Origin: Pseudomonas sp. SCA2728.1_7 | GTDB taxonomy: Bacteria; Pseudomonadota; Gammaproteobacteria; Pseudomonadales; Pseudomonadaceae | Direction of reading: 5' to 3' | DNA: 64,000 bases | Assembly (NCBI RefSeq): GCF_018138145.1 | Contig: NZ_CP073104.1 | Coordinates: 1,922,001-1,986,000 of the forward strand | Part shown: piece by piece, positions 8,658 to 18,508 of the stretch | Layout: every line of letters begins with the position of its first letter | Numbering within the stretch: position 1 is the first letter of the stretch | Notes under the pieces: model-generated | What the model saw: the letters and a program-made list of their open reading frames with translations, nothing else | What the model was told of the DNA's origin: nothing | The model's database searches: none | Program-made: the position numbers and the translations under genes

Positions 8658-10118
8658 ATGATCAAATCGTTGCGTCCACTGTTGCTCGCCGGCCTTCTTC
8701 TGCCCCTGGCGCTGCCTGTTTCTGCTGCCACCATCAATACTTCCCTGACCCCCAACGTTGAAAAAGCCCTCAAGGCGAGCAAATTGCAGCCCAACGCCCT
8801 GTCGCTGGTGATGGTGCCGCTCGACGGCCCGGGCACGCCGACCGTGTTCAATGCCGACGTTTCGGTTAACCCGGCCTCGACCATGAAACTGGTGACTACC
8901 TACGCGGCGCTGGAAATGCTCGGCCCCAATCATCAGTGGAAGACCGAGTTCTACACCGACGGCGACCTCAATGGCGGCATCCTCAACGGCAACCTCTACC
9001 TCAAGGGTGGCGGCGATCCGAAGCTGAACATGGAAAAACTCTGGCTGCTGATGCGCGACCTGCGCGCCAACGGCGTGACCCAGATCACCGGTGACCTGAT
9101 TCTCGACCGCAACTTCTTCGTGCAACCGCAACTGCCGGAATTCAACGATGACGGCAATGACGAGAACAAACCGTTCCTGGTCAAACCGGATTCGCTGCTG
9201 GTCAACCTCAAGGCCCTGCGCTTTGTTGCCCGTAATGACGGTGGCCGCGTGCTGATCTCGGTCGAACCGCCGATTGCCAGCATCCACATCGAAAACACCG
9301 TCAAAGCGCTGCCCTCCAAGCAATGCACCGGCGGCGTGCGCTACAACCCGGTGGCGCAACCCGATGGCAGCATGACCGTGACCGTGGCCGGCCAGTTGGG
9401 CGAAGGTTGCAGCTCGCAGACTTACCTGTCGCTGCTCGACCACGCGACCTACACCGCCGGCGCCGTGCGCGCGATCTGGAAAGAACTGGGTGGCAGCATT
9501 CAGGGCAAGGATCGCCTGGCGTCGACGCCGAGCAACGCCAAACTGCTCGCGCGTGCCTACTCGCCGGATCTGGCGGAGATCATCCGCGACATCAACAAAT
9601 ACAGTAACAACACCATGGCTCAGCAGTTGTTCCTGAGTCTTGGGCAGAAATTCCGCAACGATGCCGACGGTGATGACGCGAAAGCCGCACAACGTGTGGT
9701 GCGCCAGTGGATGGCGAAGAAAGGCATTACCGCACCGCACCTGGTGATGGAGAACGGCTCCGGCCTGTCCCGTGCTGAACGGGTCAGCGCCCGTGAAATG
9801 GCGAGCATGCTGCAAGCCGCCTGGCACAGCCCGTATGCCGCCGAGTACATCAGCTCGCTGCCGATCGCCGGCACCGACGGCACCATGCGCAAGCGTCTGA
9901 AAACCACGGCGATGCGCGGTGAGGCGCACGTCAAGACAGGTACTTTGAACACTGTGCGGGCGATTGCCGGTTTCAGCCGTGATATCAATGGCAATACCTG
10001 GGCGGTGGTGGCGATCCTCAACGACAAGGCACCGTTTGGCGCATCGTCGGTGCTCGATCAGGTGCTGCTGGATCTGTACAAGCAGCCGAAACTGGCGCAG
10101 ACCGCTTCGGTCCTCTGA
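8658..10118 (+). CDS. dacB: D-alanyl-D-alanine carboxypeptidase/endopeptidase (PBP4 type)
   Basis: This 486-residue class C low-molecular-mass penicillin-binding protein trims D-Ala from peptidoglycan stem peptides and cuts D-Ala-mDAP cross-links in the periplasm. A signal peptide is visible at residues 1-23 (basic start, leucine-rich core, VSA-A cleavage). The three active-site motifs are present: STMK at 74-77, SNN near residue 316 and KTG near residue 423, with the extra family domain between the first two. The length agrees with PBP4. The ribosome site is weak. Confidence 0.95.
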   Translation: MIKSLRPLLLAGLLLPLALPVSAATINTSLTPNVEKALKASKLQPNALSLVMVPLDGPGTPTVFNADVSVNPASTMKLVTTYAALEMLGPNHQWKTEFYTDGDLNGGILNGNLYLKGGGDPKLNMEKLWLLMRDLRANGVTQITGDLILDRNFFVQPQLPEFNDDGNDENKPFLVKPDSLLVNLKALRFVARNDGGRVLISVEPPIASIHIENTVKALPSKQCTGGVRYNPVAQPDGSMTVTVAGQLGEGCSSQTYLSLLDHATYTAGAVRAIWKELGGSIQGKDRLASTPSNAKLLARAYSPDLAEIIRDINKYSNNTMAQQLFLSLGQKFRNDADGDDAKAAQRVVRQWMAKKGITAPHLVMENGSGLSRAERVSAREMASMLQAAWHSPYAAEYISSLPIAGTDGTMRKRLKTTAMRGEAHVKTGTLNTVRAIAGFSRDINGNTWAVVAILNDKAPFGASSVLDQVLLDLYKQPKLAQTASVL

Positions 10119-10132
10119 TCACCGCGCCTCCT

Positions 10133-10218
10133 GTAGGAGTGAGCCTGCTCGCGATAGCGTCGGTCCCGATACATCGAGGTGACTGACATACCGCAATCGC
10201 GAGCAGGCTCACTCCTAC
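10133..10218. repeat. REP inverted pair (A type)
   Basis: Arms at 10133-10155 and 10196-10218, between the convergent dacB and diguanylate cyclase genes. Confidence 0.93.
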
Positions 10219-10236
10219 AAGGTTTTGCGCAAGACC

Positions 10237-12618
10237 CTAGCTCATCTGTTCGACGCGATCGCGCCCGCGCTGCTTTGCCATATACACACCCGAATCCGCC
10301 CGCAACAGCAGCGCATCCGCGCCCTCCCCCGGTCGCCAACTGGCGATCCCGAAACTCGCCGTGACCACGCCGACTACATCCACCGGCGCACTGCGCAAAC
10401 CCTGCCACAACTCAACCGCCAGCATGTACGCATGTTCGCCGTCGATGTCCGGGCACAGCACCATGAACTCCTCACCGCCCAACCGGCAGAACACATCGGT
10501 ACGCCGCAGACGATGGCCAATCCGCTCGCACACCGCTTGCAGCACCCGGTCACCGACGGCGTGGCCGTACTGATCGTTGATGCGTTTGAAATGGTCGATG
10601 TCGAGCATGATCACCGACAGCTCACCGCCGCCGCGCTCGACCCGGGCCATTTCCGTGGTCAGACGTTCCTGAAAATAGCGACGGTTGTGAATGCCGGTCA
10701 GCGAGTCGGTCACCGACAGTGCGCGCAGTTCTTCTTCCACGCGCTTGAGGTCAGAAATGTCCGAGATATAGCCATGCCACAGCACACCGCCGCCCGGCAG
10801 TTCTTCCGGCGTCGCCTCGCCGCGCACCCAGCGCAGGCCGCGCTCGGGCAGTTGCACGCGATACTCCTCGCGCCACGGACTGAGACTGTCGGCCGAGGCG
10901 CGAATTGAGGAGCGCACGCGGACAACGTCCTGTGGATGAATGCGCGTGAAGATCGCCTCGGCGTTGAACAACAGCACGTCCGGCTCCAGCTCGTAGATCT
11001 CGCGAATACCGTCGCTGGCGTAGATCACACTGAAGCGCCCGTCGAATTCCATCTTGAATTGATAGATGCCGCCGGGCACGTGCGCGCTGAGCTTTTTCAA
11101 CAAGACGTCGCGCGCCGCCAGCACCTCGTGCACGCGCTTGCGCTCGGTGATGTCGATGCAGATCGCCAGATGCCCGACCCACAAACCCTGCTCATCCAGT
11201 ACCGGGGTGGCCAGCATGTTCACCGGAATATGGCTGCCATCGCTGCGCACCAGCGTCCATTCGCGCGCCTCGTGGCCGCCGACTTCTCCGCCCTCGACCA
11301 GCATCGCGTGGCAGGTCGGGATGCTTTTACCGTAGCGCGCACTCAATTCGCCGGCACGGGCCGCCAGCTCTCGGGGCAGGTGCAGGTTTTCCAGGGTCAT
11401 GTGGCCGACGACATCGGCGCTGCTGTAACCGAGCATTTGTTCGGCGCCGGGGTTGAACGTGTTGATCACACCGCGCAGGTCGGTGGCGATGATCGCCACC
11501 TGCGTCGCCGCATTCAGCACGCCGCGTAACTGGCCGTGGGTGCCGCGCAGCTCCTGTTCGCTGGCGTGCAGTTCCTGCGTGCGCTGCTCCACCATAAGCA
11601 AGGCACGCTGACGCTGACTGACCAACACGTAGAGCAAGGCGCTGAGCAGCAGACTGAGCAAGCCACCCAGAATGATCACACTGCCGACCGACGAATGGTT
11701 GGCCTGAACGAACGCGTCGCTCGGCAGGATATCGACCTGATAGTCGTGATCGGCCATGCGCAGTAACCGCGTGGCCGACAGGTCGCTCGGCGCCGGTTCA
11801 TTGGTCGATTCGAACAACACCTCGTGCTGATCATGGGTCGACATGTCGAGAATGCGCACCGACAGATAGTCATGGAAGGCATCCGGCAAACCGTCGGCCA
11901 GCAACTGGCGCATGCTGATCACCGCCATCACGTAGCCGAACGATTGGCGCTCGCCATTGCGGCTCACCGGCGCGACGAGCAGCACACCGCGCGCATAGGA
12001 CGGCTCAATGCTGACCAGATGCATGGGTTGCGACACCGCCAGCCCGCCGAGCTTGTCGGCACGTTGCAGGGTATCGCGCCGCAAAGGTTGCGCGAGCAGG
12101 TCATAACCCAACGGTGAGCCGAGCCGACTTTGCGTCTGGCTATAGAGCACCGGCACGTATTCATCGCGCACGCCAGCCAGTTGCAGCTCGCCCTGGGCAT
12201 TCAATTCTCGAAGGGTAAAGTTGCTCACGCCTTCGTCACGCACCCGCTGCTCGAATGCCGCGCGCTCGGCACCGCTGACCTTGAGGGCAAACGAATAGGC
12301 CTGGGTACGCATCAATAAGGGTTGGGTGTAACCGTCGAATTCGGTGCGGGATACCGATTCAGAGTTGGCGAAGAAGCGGCGCAAGCCGTCGAGGCGTTGC
12401 TCCTGATCCTGAAAGCGTTCTTCGATGCGACTGTAACGTTCGTTGGCCAGCAGTTGAAAACGCTGACGGGTTTGTTGCTGAAACTGATTGAGGGTGGCCC
12501 AGGCGAGCAGCCCCGTGAGAATCCCGCCGGCGAGCAATACCAGCAGCGCGACCAGCCAGGCCGAGACGTCTTCGCTGATGAAACCCAGAATCTTTGGGCG
12601 CACGGGGTGCAACGACAT
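10237..12618 (-). CDS. Membrane diguanylate cyclase with CHASE, PAS and GGDEF domains
   Basis: This 793-residue protein probably makes c-di-GMP. Order: short cytoplasmic start; membrane segment near 20-42; periplasmic CHASE-type sensor to about 305, with the YARGVLLVAPVSRNGE stretch; second membrane segment near 310-335; a coiled stretch; a PAS domain near 365-490 ending in DITERKRV; a second PAS-like domain near 500-620; and the GGDEF domain. The active-site motif is intact as GGEEF at 714-718, with an inhibitory RxxD site (RRTD) five residues before it. No EAL domain is present, so it should be a cyclase with product inhibition. It is transcribed alone downstream of rlmL. The signal sensed is unknown. 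Confidence 0.93.
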   Translation of the reverse strand: MSLHPVRPKILGFISEDVSAWLVALLVLLAGGILTGLLAWATLNQFQQQTRQRFQLLANERYSRIEERFQDQEQRLDGLRRFFANSESVSRTEFDGYTQPLLMRTQAYSFALKVSGAERAAFEQRVRDEGVSNFTLRELNAQGELQLAGVRDEYVPVLYSQTQSRLGSPLGYDLLAQPLRRDTLQRADKLGGLAVSQPMHLVSIEPSYARGVLLVAPVSRNGERQSFGYVMAVISMRQLLADGLPDAFHDYLSVRILDMSTHDQHEVLFESTNEPAPSDLSATRLLRMADHDYQVDILPSDAFVQANHSSVGSVIILGGLLSLLLSALLYVLVSQRQRALLMVEQRTQELHASEQELRGTHGQLRGVLNAATQVAIIATDLRGVINTFNPGAEQMLGYSSADVVGHMTLENLHLPRELAARAGELSARYGKSIPTCHAMLVEGGEVGGHEAREWTLVRSDGSHIPVNMLATPVLDEQGLWVGHLAICIDITERKRVHEVLAARDVLLKKLSAHVPGGIYQFKMEFDGRFSVIYASDGIREIYELEPDVLLFNAEAIFTRIHPQDVVRVRSSIRASADSLSPWREEYRVQLPERGLRWVRGEATPEELPGGGVLWHGYISDISDLKRVEEELRALSVTDSLTGIHNRRYFQERLTTEMARVERGGGELSVIMLDIDHFKRINDQYGHAVGDRVLQAVCERIGHRLRRTDVFCRLGGEEFMVLCPDIDGEHAYMLAVELWQGLRSAPVDVVGVVTASFGIASWRPGEGADALLLRADSGVYMAKQRGRDRVEQMS

Positions 12619-12676
12619 AAAGACAACTCACTACGCCAGCATTTACGGGAAAACCCCATTGACCGTGTGTGAGTTA

Positions 12677-12748
12677 TAGCTATTAGCCACTAATTTAGCT
12701 AGCGCGGGCAGATCCACGGAGCCTTTAAAAATCAAGGCTCTGTGGATC
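12677..12748. repeat. Two adjacent inverted repeats in the rlmL-cyclase gap
   Basis: An AT-rich inverted repeat (TAGCT ATTAG CCA CTAAT TT AGCTA, 12677-12701) is followed by a 15-bp hairpin with one mismatch (12711-12725 with 12734-12748, 8-nt loop). There is no T run, so a classical terminator is unlikely. Base composition differs from the neighbours. Confidence 0.6.
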
Positions 12749-12763
12749 CAATTGCGCAAAGCG

Positions 12764-15034
12764 TCAACGAGCCGTGATTTTCCAGGCGCGGTGAATCTTG
12801 GTGTTGCGGGCGAAATCCGGATCGATGGTCTGCGCGCTGATTTCCTCGACCGCGTAACGCTCGGCGAGGTTTTCTTCCAACTGGAACTTGCGGAAGTTGT
12901 TGGAGAAATACAGCACACCGCCGGTTGCCAGACGGGCCATGGCCAGGTCAATCAACTGCACCTGATCACGTTGCACGTCGAAGATGCCTTCCATGCGCTT
13001 GGAGTTGGAGAATGTCGGTGGATCGATAAAGATCAGGTCGTACTCGTCACGGCTGCTTTCCAGCCACGCCATGACATCGCCCTGCTCCAGACGGTTCTTG
13101 TCCGAATAGCCGTTCAGCGACAGGTTGCGACGCGCCCAGTCGAGGTAAGTCTTCGACAGATCGACGCTGGTGGTGCTGCGCGCGCCGCCCTTGGCCGCGT
13201 GCACGCTGGCGGTCGCGGTGTAGCAGAACAGATTGAGGAAGCGCTTGCCGGCGGCCTCTTTCTGAATACGCATGCGCATCGGACGGTGATCGAGGAACAG
13301 GCCGGTGTCGAGGTAGTCGGTGAGGTTGACCAGCAACTTCACGCCGCCCTCGCTGACTTCATTGAACTTGCCTTGCGCAGCCTGACGCTCGTACTGCTTG
13401 GTGCCGCTCTGGCGCTCGCGGCGTTTGACCACCACGCGGCTCTTGTCGACGTTCAGCGCCTGCGGAATCGCTGCCAGGGCATCGAACATGCGTGCCGAGG
13501 CTTTTTCCGGATCGATGGATTTTGGCGCGGCGTATTCCTGAACGTGCACCCAATCGTGGTACAGGTCGATCGCCATTGCATATTCAGGCATGTCGGCATC
13601 GTAGACGCGGTAGCAATCGATGCCTTCGCGCTTGACCCACTTGCCCATGGCCTTGAGGTTTTTTTGCAGGCGGTTGGCAAACATCTGCCCGCCTTCGCTC
13701 AAGCGCGGCTGCTCGATCACCGGTGCCGGGGCTGGCGTCGGTTTGATCGGGTTGCCGTTCTTGTTGAACTTGCGTTCTTGCGGCTCGTCCGGGGTCTGAT
13801 CGTAAGCCGCTTGCTCGCGCTCAGCCTGACGCTGTTCCGGGGTGCGACGCTCGCCAGTGACGAACTGATCCGGCAGCACTTTGATCAACAGCAGTTTGCA
13901 CGGCAGCGCGCCGTTCCAGAACGAATACTGTTTATGGCTGCGAATGCCCATGCGCTTGCCCAGATCCGGCGCGCCGGTGAACACCGCCGCTTCCCAGTTC
14001 AGGCAGGCCTGACGCAGACGCTCGCCGAGGTTCTGGTAGAGATACAACAGGCTGGCTTCGTCACCGAGACGCTCGCCGTACGGTGGGTTGCAGATCACCA
14101 GACCTTTCTGGTTCTGATCCGGACGCGGCTCGAAAGTCGCGACTTCGCCCTGGTAGATCTTGATCCACTCGCTCAGGCCCGCACGCTCAACGTTGTTGCG
14201 GCCCGGCTGAATCAGACGAGGGTCGGCTTCGTAACCGCGAATCCACAGCGGTGGCTTGGCCAGACCGGCAGCGGCGCGCTCGACGGCCTCTTCGTGGAGT
14301 TTTTTCCACAGCGCCGGCACGTGACCGAGCCACGCGGTGAAGCCCCACTGCTCACGACGCAGGTTCGGCGCCATGTCGGCGGCAATCATGCCGGCTTCGA
14401 CGAGGAACGTACCGACACCGCACATCGGGTCAGCCAGCGCGCCGCCTTCGGCAGCAATGCGCGGCCAGCCGGAACGGATCAGGATGGCTGCCGCGAGGTT
14501 TTCCTTCAGCGGCGCCGCGCCCTGCTGCAGACGGTAACCGCGCTGGTGCAGGCTGTGGCCGGAGAGGTCGAGGGAGAGAATCGCTTCACCGCGATCCAGA
14601 CGCAGGTGAATGCGTAGGTCCGGGTTGAGCTTGTCGATCGACGGACGGTCGCCCTGCGGGGTGCGCAGTTTGTCGACGATGGCGTCTTTGACTTTCAGGG
14701 CACCGAAGTGGGTGTTGTCGATGCCGGAACCGTGGCCGCTGAATTCGACGGCCAGGGTGCCGTCGCTGAGCATGTGATCCTGCCACTCGATGTCGAGCAC
14801 ACCGTGGTAGAGGTCTTCAGCGTCTTTCATCGGGAAACGCTTGAGCACCAGTAATACGCGGTTGGCCAGACGCGACCAGAGGCACAGGCGATAAGCGGTT
14901 TCCATGGTCGCCATGCCACGCACGGCGGAAGTGTGCTCGCGCGCTTCTTCAAGGCCAAGCCCGACGGCTTCCTCGATGAGCAGGCCTTCAAGGCCTTTAG
15001 GGCAAGTGAGGAAGAGTTCGAAACGGTCGGACAT
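12764..15034 (-). CDS. rlmL: Bifunctional 23S rRNA methyltransferase RlmKL
   Basis: This 756-residue fusion modifies 23S rRNA at G2445 (N2-methyl, RlmL part) and G2069 (N7-methyl, RlmK part). The N-terminal THUMP-type domain (to about 155) is followed by the first methyltransferase domain with DPMCGVGTFLVEA near residue 203 and the catalytic NPPYGERLGD near 318. A charged linker around 395-440 leads to the second SAM domain with LNLFCYTATASVHAAKGGA near 607 and FIDPPTFSNSKRM near 674. The length equals other RlmKL proteins. The start follows conservation of MSDRFELFLTCPKG. Confidence 0.96.
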   Translation of the reverse strand: MSDRFELFLTCPKGLEGLLIEEAVGLGLEEAREHTSAVRGMATMETAYRLCLWSRLANRVLLVLKRFPMKDAEDLYHGVLDIEWQDHMLSDGTLAVEFSGHGSGIDNTHFGALKVKDAIVDKLRTPQGDRPSIDKLNPDLRIHLRLDRGEAILSLDLSGHSLHQRGYRLQQGAAPLKENLAAAILIRSGWPRIAAEGGALADPMCGVGTFLVEAGMIAADMAPNLRREQWGFTAWLGHVPALWKKLHEEAVERAAAGLAKPPLWIRGYEADPRLIQPGRNNVERAGLSEWIKIYQGEVATFEPRPDQNQKGLVICNPPYGERLGDEASLLYLYQNLGERLRQACLNWEAAVFTGAPDLGKRMGIRSHKQYSFWNGALPCKLLLIKVLPDQFVTGERRTPEQRQAEREQAAYDQTPDEPQERKFNKNGNPIKPTPAPAPVIEQPRLSEGGQMFANRLQKNLKAMGKWVKREGIDCYRVYDADMPEYAMAIDLYHDWVHVQEYAAPKSIDPEKASARMFDALAAIPQALNVDKSRVVVKRRERQSGTKQYERQAAQGKFNEVSEGGVKLLVNLTDYLDTGLFLDHRPMRMRIQKEAAGKRFLNLFCYTATASVHAAKGGARSTTSVDLSKTYLDWARRNLSLNGYSDKNRLEQGDVMAWLESSRDEYDLIFIDPPTFSNSKRMEGIFDVQRDQVQLIDLAMARLATGGVLYFSNNFRKFQLEENLAERYAVEEISAQTIDPDFARNTKIHRAWKITAR

Positions 15035-15433
15035 GGTATTTCCAGAGCCTTTGGCTAGTGAATCGGCAACGCATTGCCGATCCGGTTTTCAATCAGGCGC
15101 TTTTCTAAAAGAACGCCCGCGTGGCACGAAGGTGTGCCGTTCCATCCCCGCTGCTCGGGTTAAAAGAGCTTAGATGCCGGGACAGATAAAAAAGTTGGTG
15201 AAACAAAAAGTCTTAAAGCGACCCTTCGTCGCTTTATACCCCAGCGCAAACGTGGGTCATTCTCACTAAAGAATTAACCCCATCATCCAGCGCGGGGCCG
15301 ATCATACCGGGGTTTGCTGAAAAACCGTGCATGAAACCCGTCGTTACTTATGGCTGTAGCACTAATTTCGTTACGTCCTTATGACAAAACGATCATTCCC
15401 TCGGTGTGACTCATTGGTTAGAACTGAACACAG
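15035..15433. other. Gap between divergent rlmL and rmf: no gene seen
   Basis: No convincing reading frame, repeat of the local families or clear promoter was recognised. It must hold the rlmL promoter and, near its right end, the rmf promoter. The structured rmf leader begins at about 15434. Confidence 0.5.
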
Positions 15434-15566
15434 GTTGACGTCGCAACGGCGTCAACACCTTGGCTCGCCACGCCGGCAGCGAGCCGCACCATGGCAGGTT
15501 TCTTCTGCCAGACCTCAGTTGAGGTCAACGCGACACAAAACAGTCAACAAGTGAGGGAAACACCCT
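15434..15566 (+). ncRNA. Structured rmf leader (rmf RNA motif)
   Basis: Five successive hairpins can be drawn: 15434-15456 (GTTGACG/CGTCAAC), 15462-15485 (GGCTCGC/GCGAGCC), 15492-15510 (TGGCAG/CTGCCA), 15511-15526 (GACCTC/GAGGTC) and 15554-15566 (AGGG/CCCT). The last one contains the ribosome site and touches the ATG. An rmf motif is known upstream of Pseudomonas rmf genes. The function is unproven; control of Rmf translation is inferred. Confidence 0.75.
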
Positions 15567-15782
15567 ATGAGAAGACTTAAGCGTGATCCGTTGGAAAGAG
15601 CATTTTTGCGCGGATATCAATATGGCGTTGGTGGCAAATCCCGTGAGCTTTGCCCATTTACTCTACCGTCGGTACGCCAAGCCTGGATTAACGGCTGGCG
15701 AGAAGGACGTGGCGACAACTGGGACGGTATGACCGGCACTGCGGGAATCCACAGACTCAACGAACTTCACGCCGTCGGCTGA
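15567..15782 (+). CDS. rmf: Ribosome modulation factor
   Basis: This small basic protein of 71 residues converts 70S ribosomes to inactive 100S dimers in stationary phase. The family signature is clear: MRRLKRDPLERAF, GYQYGVGGKSRELCPF and RQAWINGWREGRGD. It has its own structured leader with the start codon next to a hairpin that includes the GAGGG ribosome site, and it is followed by an intrinsic terminator. It is transcribed alone, divergent from rlmL. Confidence 0.97.
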   Translation: MRRLKRDPLERAFLRGYQYGVGGKSRELCPFTLPSVRQAWINGWREGRGDNWDGMTGTAGIHRLNELHAVG

Positions 15783-15867
15783 CACAGGGCATTAATTCCG
15801 ACACGACAATCTGAATTTGTAACGACTTACCATGCACGTCCTTCCCGGACGGCGGGCTGCGGCCCAG

Positions 15868-15892
15868 GGGCTCCTTCGAGGAGCCCTTTTTT
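15868..15892 (+). terminator. Intrinsic terminator of rmf
   Basis: The stem GGGCTCC / GGAGCCC with a TTCGA loop is followed by six T residues. Confidence 0.93.
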
Positions 15893-15928
15893 ATGCCTGC
15901 CACATTATCTGTGCCATACACAAAACCT

Positions 15929-16015
15929 GTAGGAGTGAGCCTGCTCGCGATAGCGGTCTGTCAGTCGCTGATGAAGTGACCGAAAGAAAGCTATCGCGAG
16001 CAGGCTCACTCCTAC
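15929..16015. repeat. REP inverted pair (A type)
   Basis: Arms at 15929-15951 and 15993-16015, between the convergent rmf and pyrD genes. Confidence 0.93.
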
Positions 16016-16038
16016 AAGGGAACAGTGGTGTCTATGGA

Positions 16039-17058
16039 TCAGCGCAAGGCGGCGATGGCGTCTACCGATTCACGGATCAGCGCCGGGCCCTTATAGATGA
16101 AGCCGGAATAGATCTGCACCAGGCTCGCACCCGCCAGAATCTTCTCAGCCGCATGTTTGCCTTCAGTAATCCCGCCCGCCGCAATGATCGGCAAACGCCC
16201 AGCCAACTCACCCGCCAGCACCTTCACGGTATTGGTGCTCTTCTCCCGCACCGGCGCACCGGACAAACCGCCCGCCTCGTCGCCATGCTCCATGCCTTCG
16301 ACACCGACACGGCTGAGTGTGGTGTTGGTAGCGATCACCGCGTCCATGCCGGTTTCGATCAGCGCCTGAGCCACCTGCGCGGTTTCTTCATCGGTCATGT
16401 CCGGCGCGATCTTGATCGCCAGCGGCACATGTTTGCCATGACGCAACGCCAGTTCAGCGCGGCGCGTGGCCAGATCCGCGAGCAACTGCTTCAGCGAATC
16501 GCCGAACTGCAGGCTGCGCAGTCCCGGGGTGTTCGGCGAACTGACGTTGACCGTCACGTAGCTGGCGTGGGCGTAGACCTTATCCAGGCAGATCAGGTAA
16601 TCGTCGACCGCACGCTCGACCGGCGTATCGAAGTTCTTGCCGATGTTGATGCCCAGCACGCCTTTGTACTTAGCGGCGGCAACGCGCGCCAAAAGGTTAT
16701 CGACACCGAGGTTGTTGAAGCCCATGCGGTTGATGATCGCCTCGGCTTCCGGCAGGCGGAAAATCCGTGGTTTCGGATTGCCCGGCTGCGGACGCGGGGT
16801 CACGGTGCCGATTTCGACAAAACCGAAACCCAGTTGCGCAAAGCCATCGATGGCCGCGCCGTTCTTGTCCAGACCGGCAGCCAGACCCACCGGGTTCGGG
16901 AATTCGAGGCCCATGACCGTCACCGGCTTCTTCGCCGGCGCCTTGCACAGCAAGCCGTTGAGGCCCAAACGCCCACCCGCGCCGATCAGATCCAGCGACA
17001 GATCGTGGGAGGTTTCCGGGGAAAGTTTGAACAACAGCTGACGGGCCAGGGTGTACAT
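16039..17058 (-). CDS. pyrD: Dihydroorotate dehydrogenase (quinone), class 2
   Basis: This 339-residue membrane-associated flavoprotein oxidises dihydroorotate to orotate with quinone as acceptor, the fourth step of pyrimidine synthesis. The start at [12 protein letters not shown] gives the class 2 N-terminal membrane-binding helix; the long upstream frame is rejected. Motifs: [16 protein letters not shown] near 64, the [19 protein letters not shown] strand near 82, [11 protein letters not shown] with the catalytic Ser near 175, and the FMN phosphate site AAGGI..G..A..K near 295-310. The length is typical. Confidence 0.96.
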   Translation of the reverse strand: MYTLARQLLFKLSPETSHDLSLDLIGAGGRLGLNGLLCKAPAKKPVTVMGLEFPNPVGLAAGLDKNGAAIDGFAQLGFGFVEIGTVTPRPQPGNPKPRIFRLPEAEAIINRMGFNNLGVDNLLARVAAAKYKGVLGINIGKNFDTPVERAVDDYLICLDKVYAHASYVTVNVSSPNTPGLRSLQFGDSLKQLLADLATRRAELALRHGKHVPLAIKIAPDMTDEETAQVAQALIETGMDAVIATNTTLSRVGVEGMEHGDEAGGLSGAPVREKSTNTVKVLAGELAGRLPIIAAGGITEGKHAAEKILAGASLVQIYSGFIYKGPALIRESVDAIAALR

Positions 17059-17281
17059 GGGCGGCGATGACTCGGGCGGCGAAAAGAGGCGGCGATTATA
17101 GCCGGGCATCGACCTGCGGCGCGAGGCGCACGCGCAAATCACTGGCACTGGCATATGCCTTGCACCCTCCTTGACTATCAGCGCGCAGGCCAATGACGGC
17201 AAGCGGGCAAGGACAATGGCGTCGTCCCGGGTTTTGCCTGCGCAAAGTCCGCGGCGGCGCTTTTTTTCGAGGTGGCGGTGT

Positions 17282-18493
17282 ATGAATGAACCTTCGGTAG
17301 GGCCCCTGGCCTGGGTCAATGGCAGCGATGCCCCGGAAAAGACTGCAATCAACCTCGGTTTCATGGCGTTGAGCGACTGCGCATCGGTTGTCGTTGCCGC
17401 CACACAGGGCTTTGCCCAACCTTACGGACTAACGCTGAACCTGAAGCGCCAGGCCTCTTGGGCGAATCTGCGCGACAATCTGGTCAGCGGCGAACTCGAC
17501 GCTGCACACAGTCTTTATGGGCTGATTTACGCGGTGCATCTGGGCATCGGCGGCGTTGCTCCGACCGATATGGCTGTGCTGATGGGCCTGAACCAGAACG
17601 GCCAGAGCCTCAACCTCTCTCACGGTCTGCAGAACCTTGGCGTGAGCAGTCCTGAAGCACTGGACCGCCACGTGCACCAAAGCCGCGCAAAACTCACCTT
17701 CGCGCAGACCTTCCCCACGGGCACGCACGCGATGTGGCTTTATTACTGGCTGGCAAGTCAGGGCATTCATCCGTTGCAGGATGTCGACAGTGTGGTGGTG
17801 CCGCCGCCGCAAATGGTCGCGCATCTGCAAGCCGGGCGCATCGACGGTTTTTGTGTCGGCGAGCCTTGGGCCGCGAGCGCGGTGCAGCAGAATCTCGGGT
17901 TTACCTTGGCGACCAGTCAGACCATCTGGCCCGATCACCCGGAAAAAGTCCTTGGCTGCACTCGTGAATTTGTCGAGCAATACCCGAACACGGCGCGGGC
18001 GCTGGTGATGGCGATCCTTGAAGCCAGCCGCTTTATCGAAGAGAGCCCGGAAAATCGTCGCAGCACCGCGCAATTGCTCAGCGCGCCGGAGTATCTGGAC
18101 GCGCCGCTTGCGTGCATCGAACCGCGTTTTCTCGGTGACTATGCCGATGGCCTCGGCAATCGTTGGCAGGATCCTCATGCGCTGCGCTTCCACGGCAACG
18201 GCGAGGTGAATCTGCCGTATCTGTCGGACGGCATGTGGTTCATGACCCAGTTCCGCCGCTGGGGCCTGCTGCGTGAGGATCCGGATTACCTCGGCGTCGC
18301 CCGGCAGGTCCAGCGACTGGATATCTACCGCGATGCGGCAACCGCTGTCGGCGTGGCAGCGTGGGGCACCGACATGCGCAGCAGCCAGTTGCTCGACGGC
18401 AAAGTCTGGGACGGCAGCGACCCGGCCGGCTACGCGCGCAGTTTCAAGTTGCACGCGTTGAACGACGACGCCCCCCTTCTCGCCCGCCGCTGA
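17282..18493 (+). CDS. nasS: NasS-type nitrate sensor (NrtA-like periplasmic-binding fold, cytoplasmic)
   Basis: This 403-residue protein has the NrtA/CmpA ABC-type solute-binding fold but no signal peptide, which points to the cytoplasmic sensor NasS rather than a transport subunit. Conserved family segments include [54 protein letters not shown] and [10 protein letters not shown]. In the known NasS-NasT system NasS sequesters NasT until nitrate (or nitrite) binds. nasT follows 15 bp downstream and the nitrate-transport unit lies beyond it. The ATG at MNEPSVGP is chosen because the 37 upstream codons are arginine-rich shadow sequence. Confidence 0.92.
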   Translation: MNEPSVGPLAWVNGSDAPEKTAINLGFMALSDCASVVVAATQGFAQPYGLTLNLKRQASWANLRDNLVSGELDAAHSLYGLIYAVHLGIGGVAPTDMAVLMGLNQNGQSLNLSHGLQNLGVSSPEALDRHVHQSRAKLTFAQTFPTGTHAMWLYYWLASQGIHPLQDVDSVVVPPPQMVAHLQAGRIDGFCVGEPWAASAVQQNLGFTLATSQTIWPDHPEKVLGCTREFVEQYPNTARALVMAILEASRFIEESPENRRSTAQLLSAPEYLDAPLACIEPRFLGDYADGLGNRWQDPHALRFHGNGEVNLPYLSDGMWFMTQFRRWGLLREDPDYLGVARQVQRLDIYRDAATAVGVAAWGTDMRSSQLLDGKVWDGSDPAGYARSFKLHALNDDAPLLARR

Positions 18494-18508
18494 CAGGAGA
18501 CCGCGAAC

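Noticed and set aside
12711..12748. Intrinsic terminator for rlmL
   Set aside because: The hairpin is good but no T run follows on either strand, so it is listed only as an inverted repeat.
12643..12951. Minus-strand frame of 102 codons crossing the rlmL end
   Set aside because: Most of it is a shadow of rlmL; the remainder encodes the two inverted repeats and has no recognisable domain.
17171..17281. Upstream extension of nasS by 37 codons
   Set aside because: The extension is Arg-rich, overlaps the pyrD promoter region and is not part of the NrtA/NasS fold.
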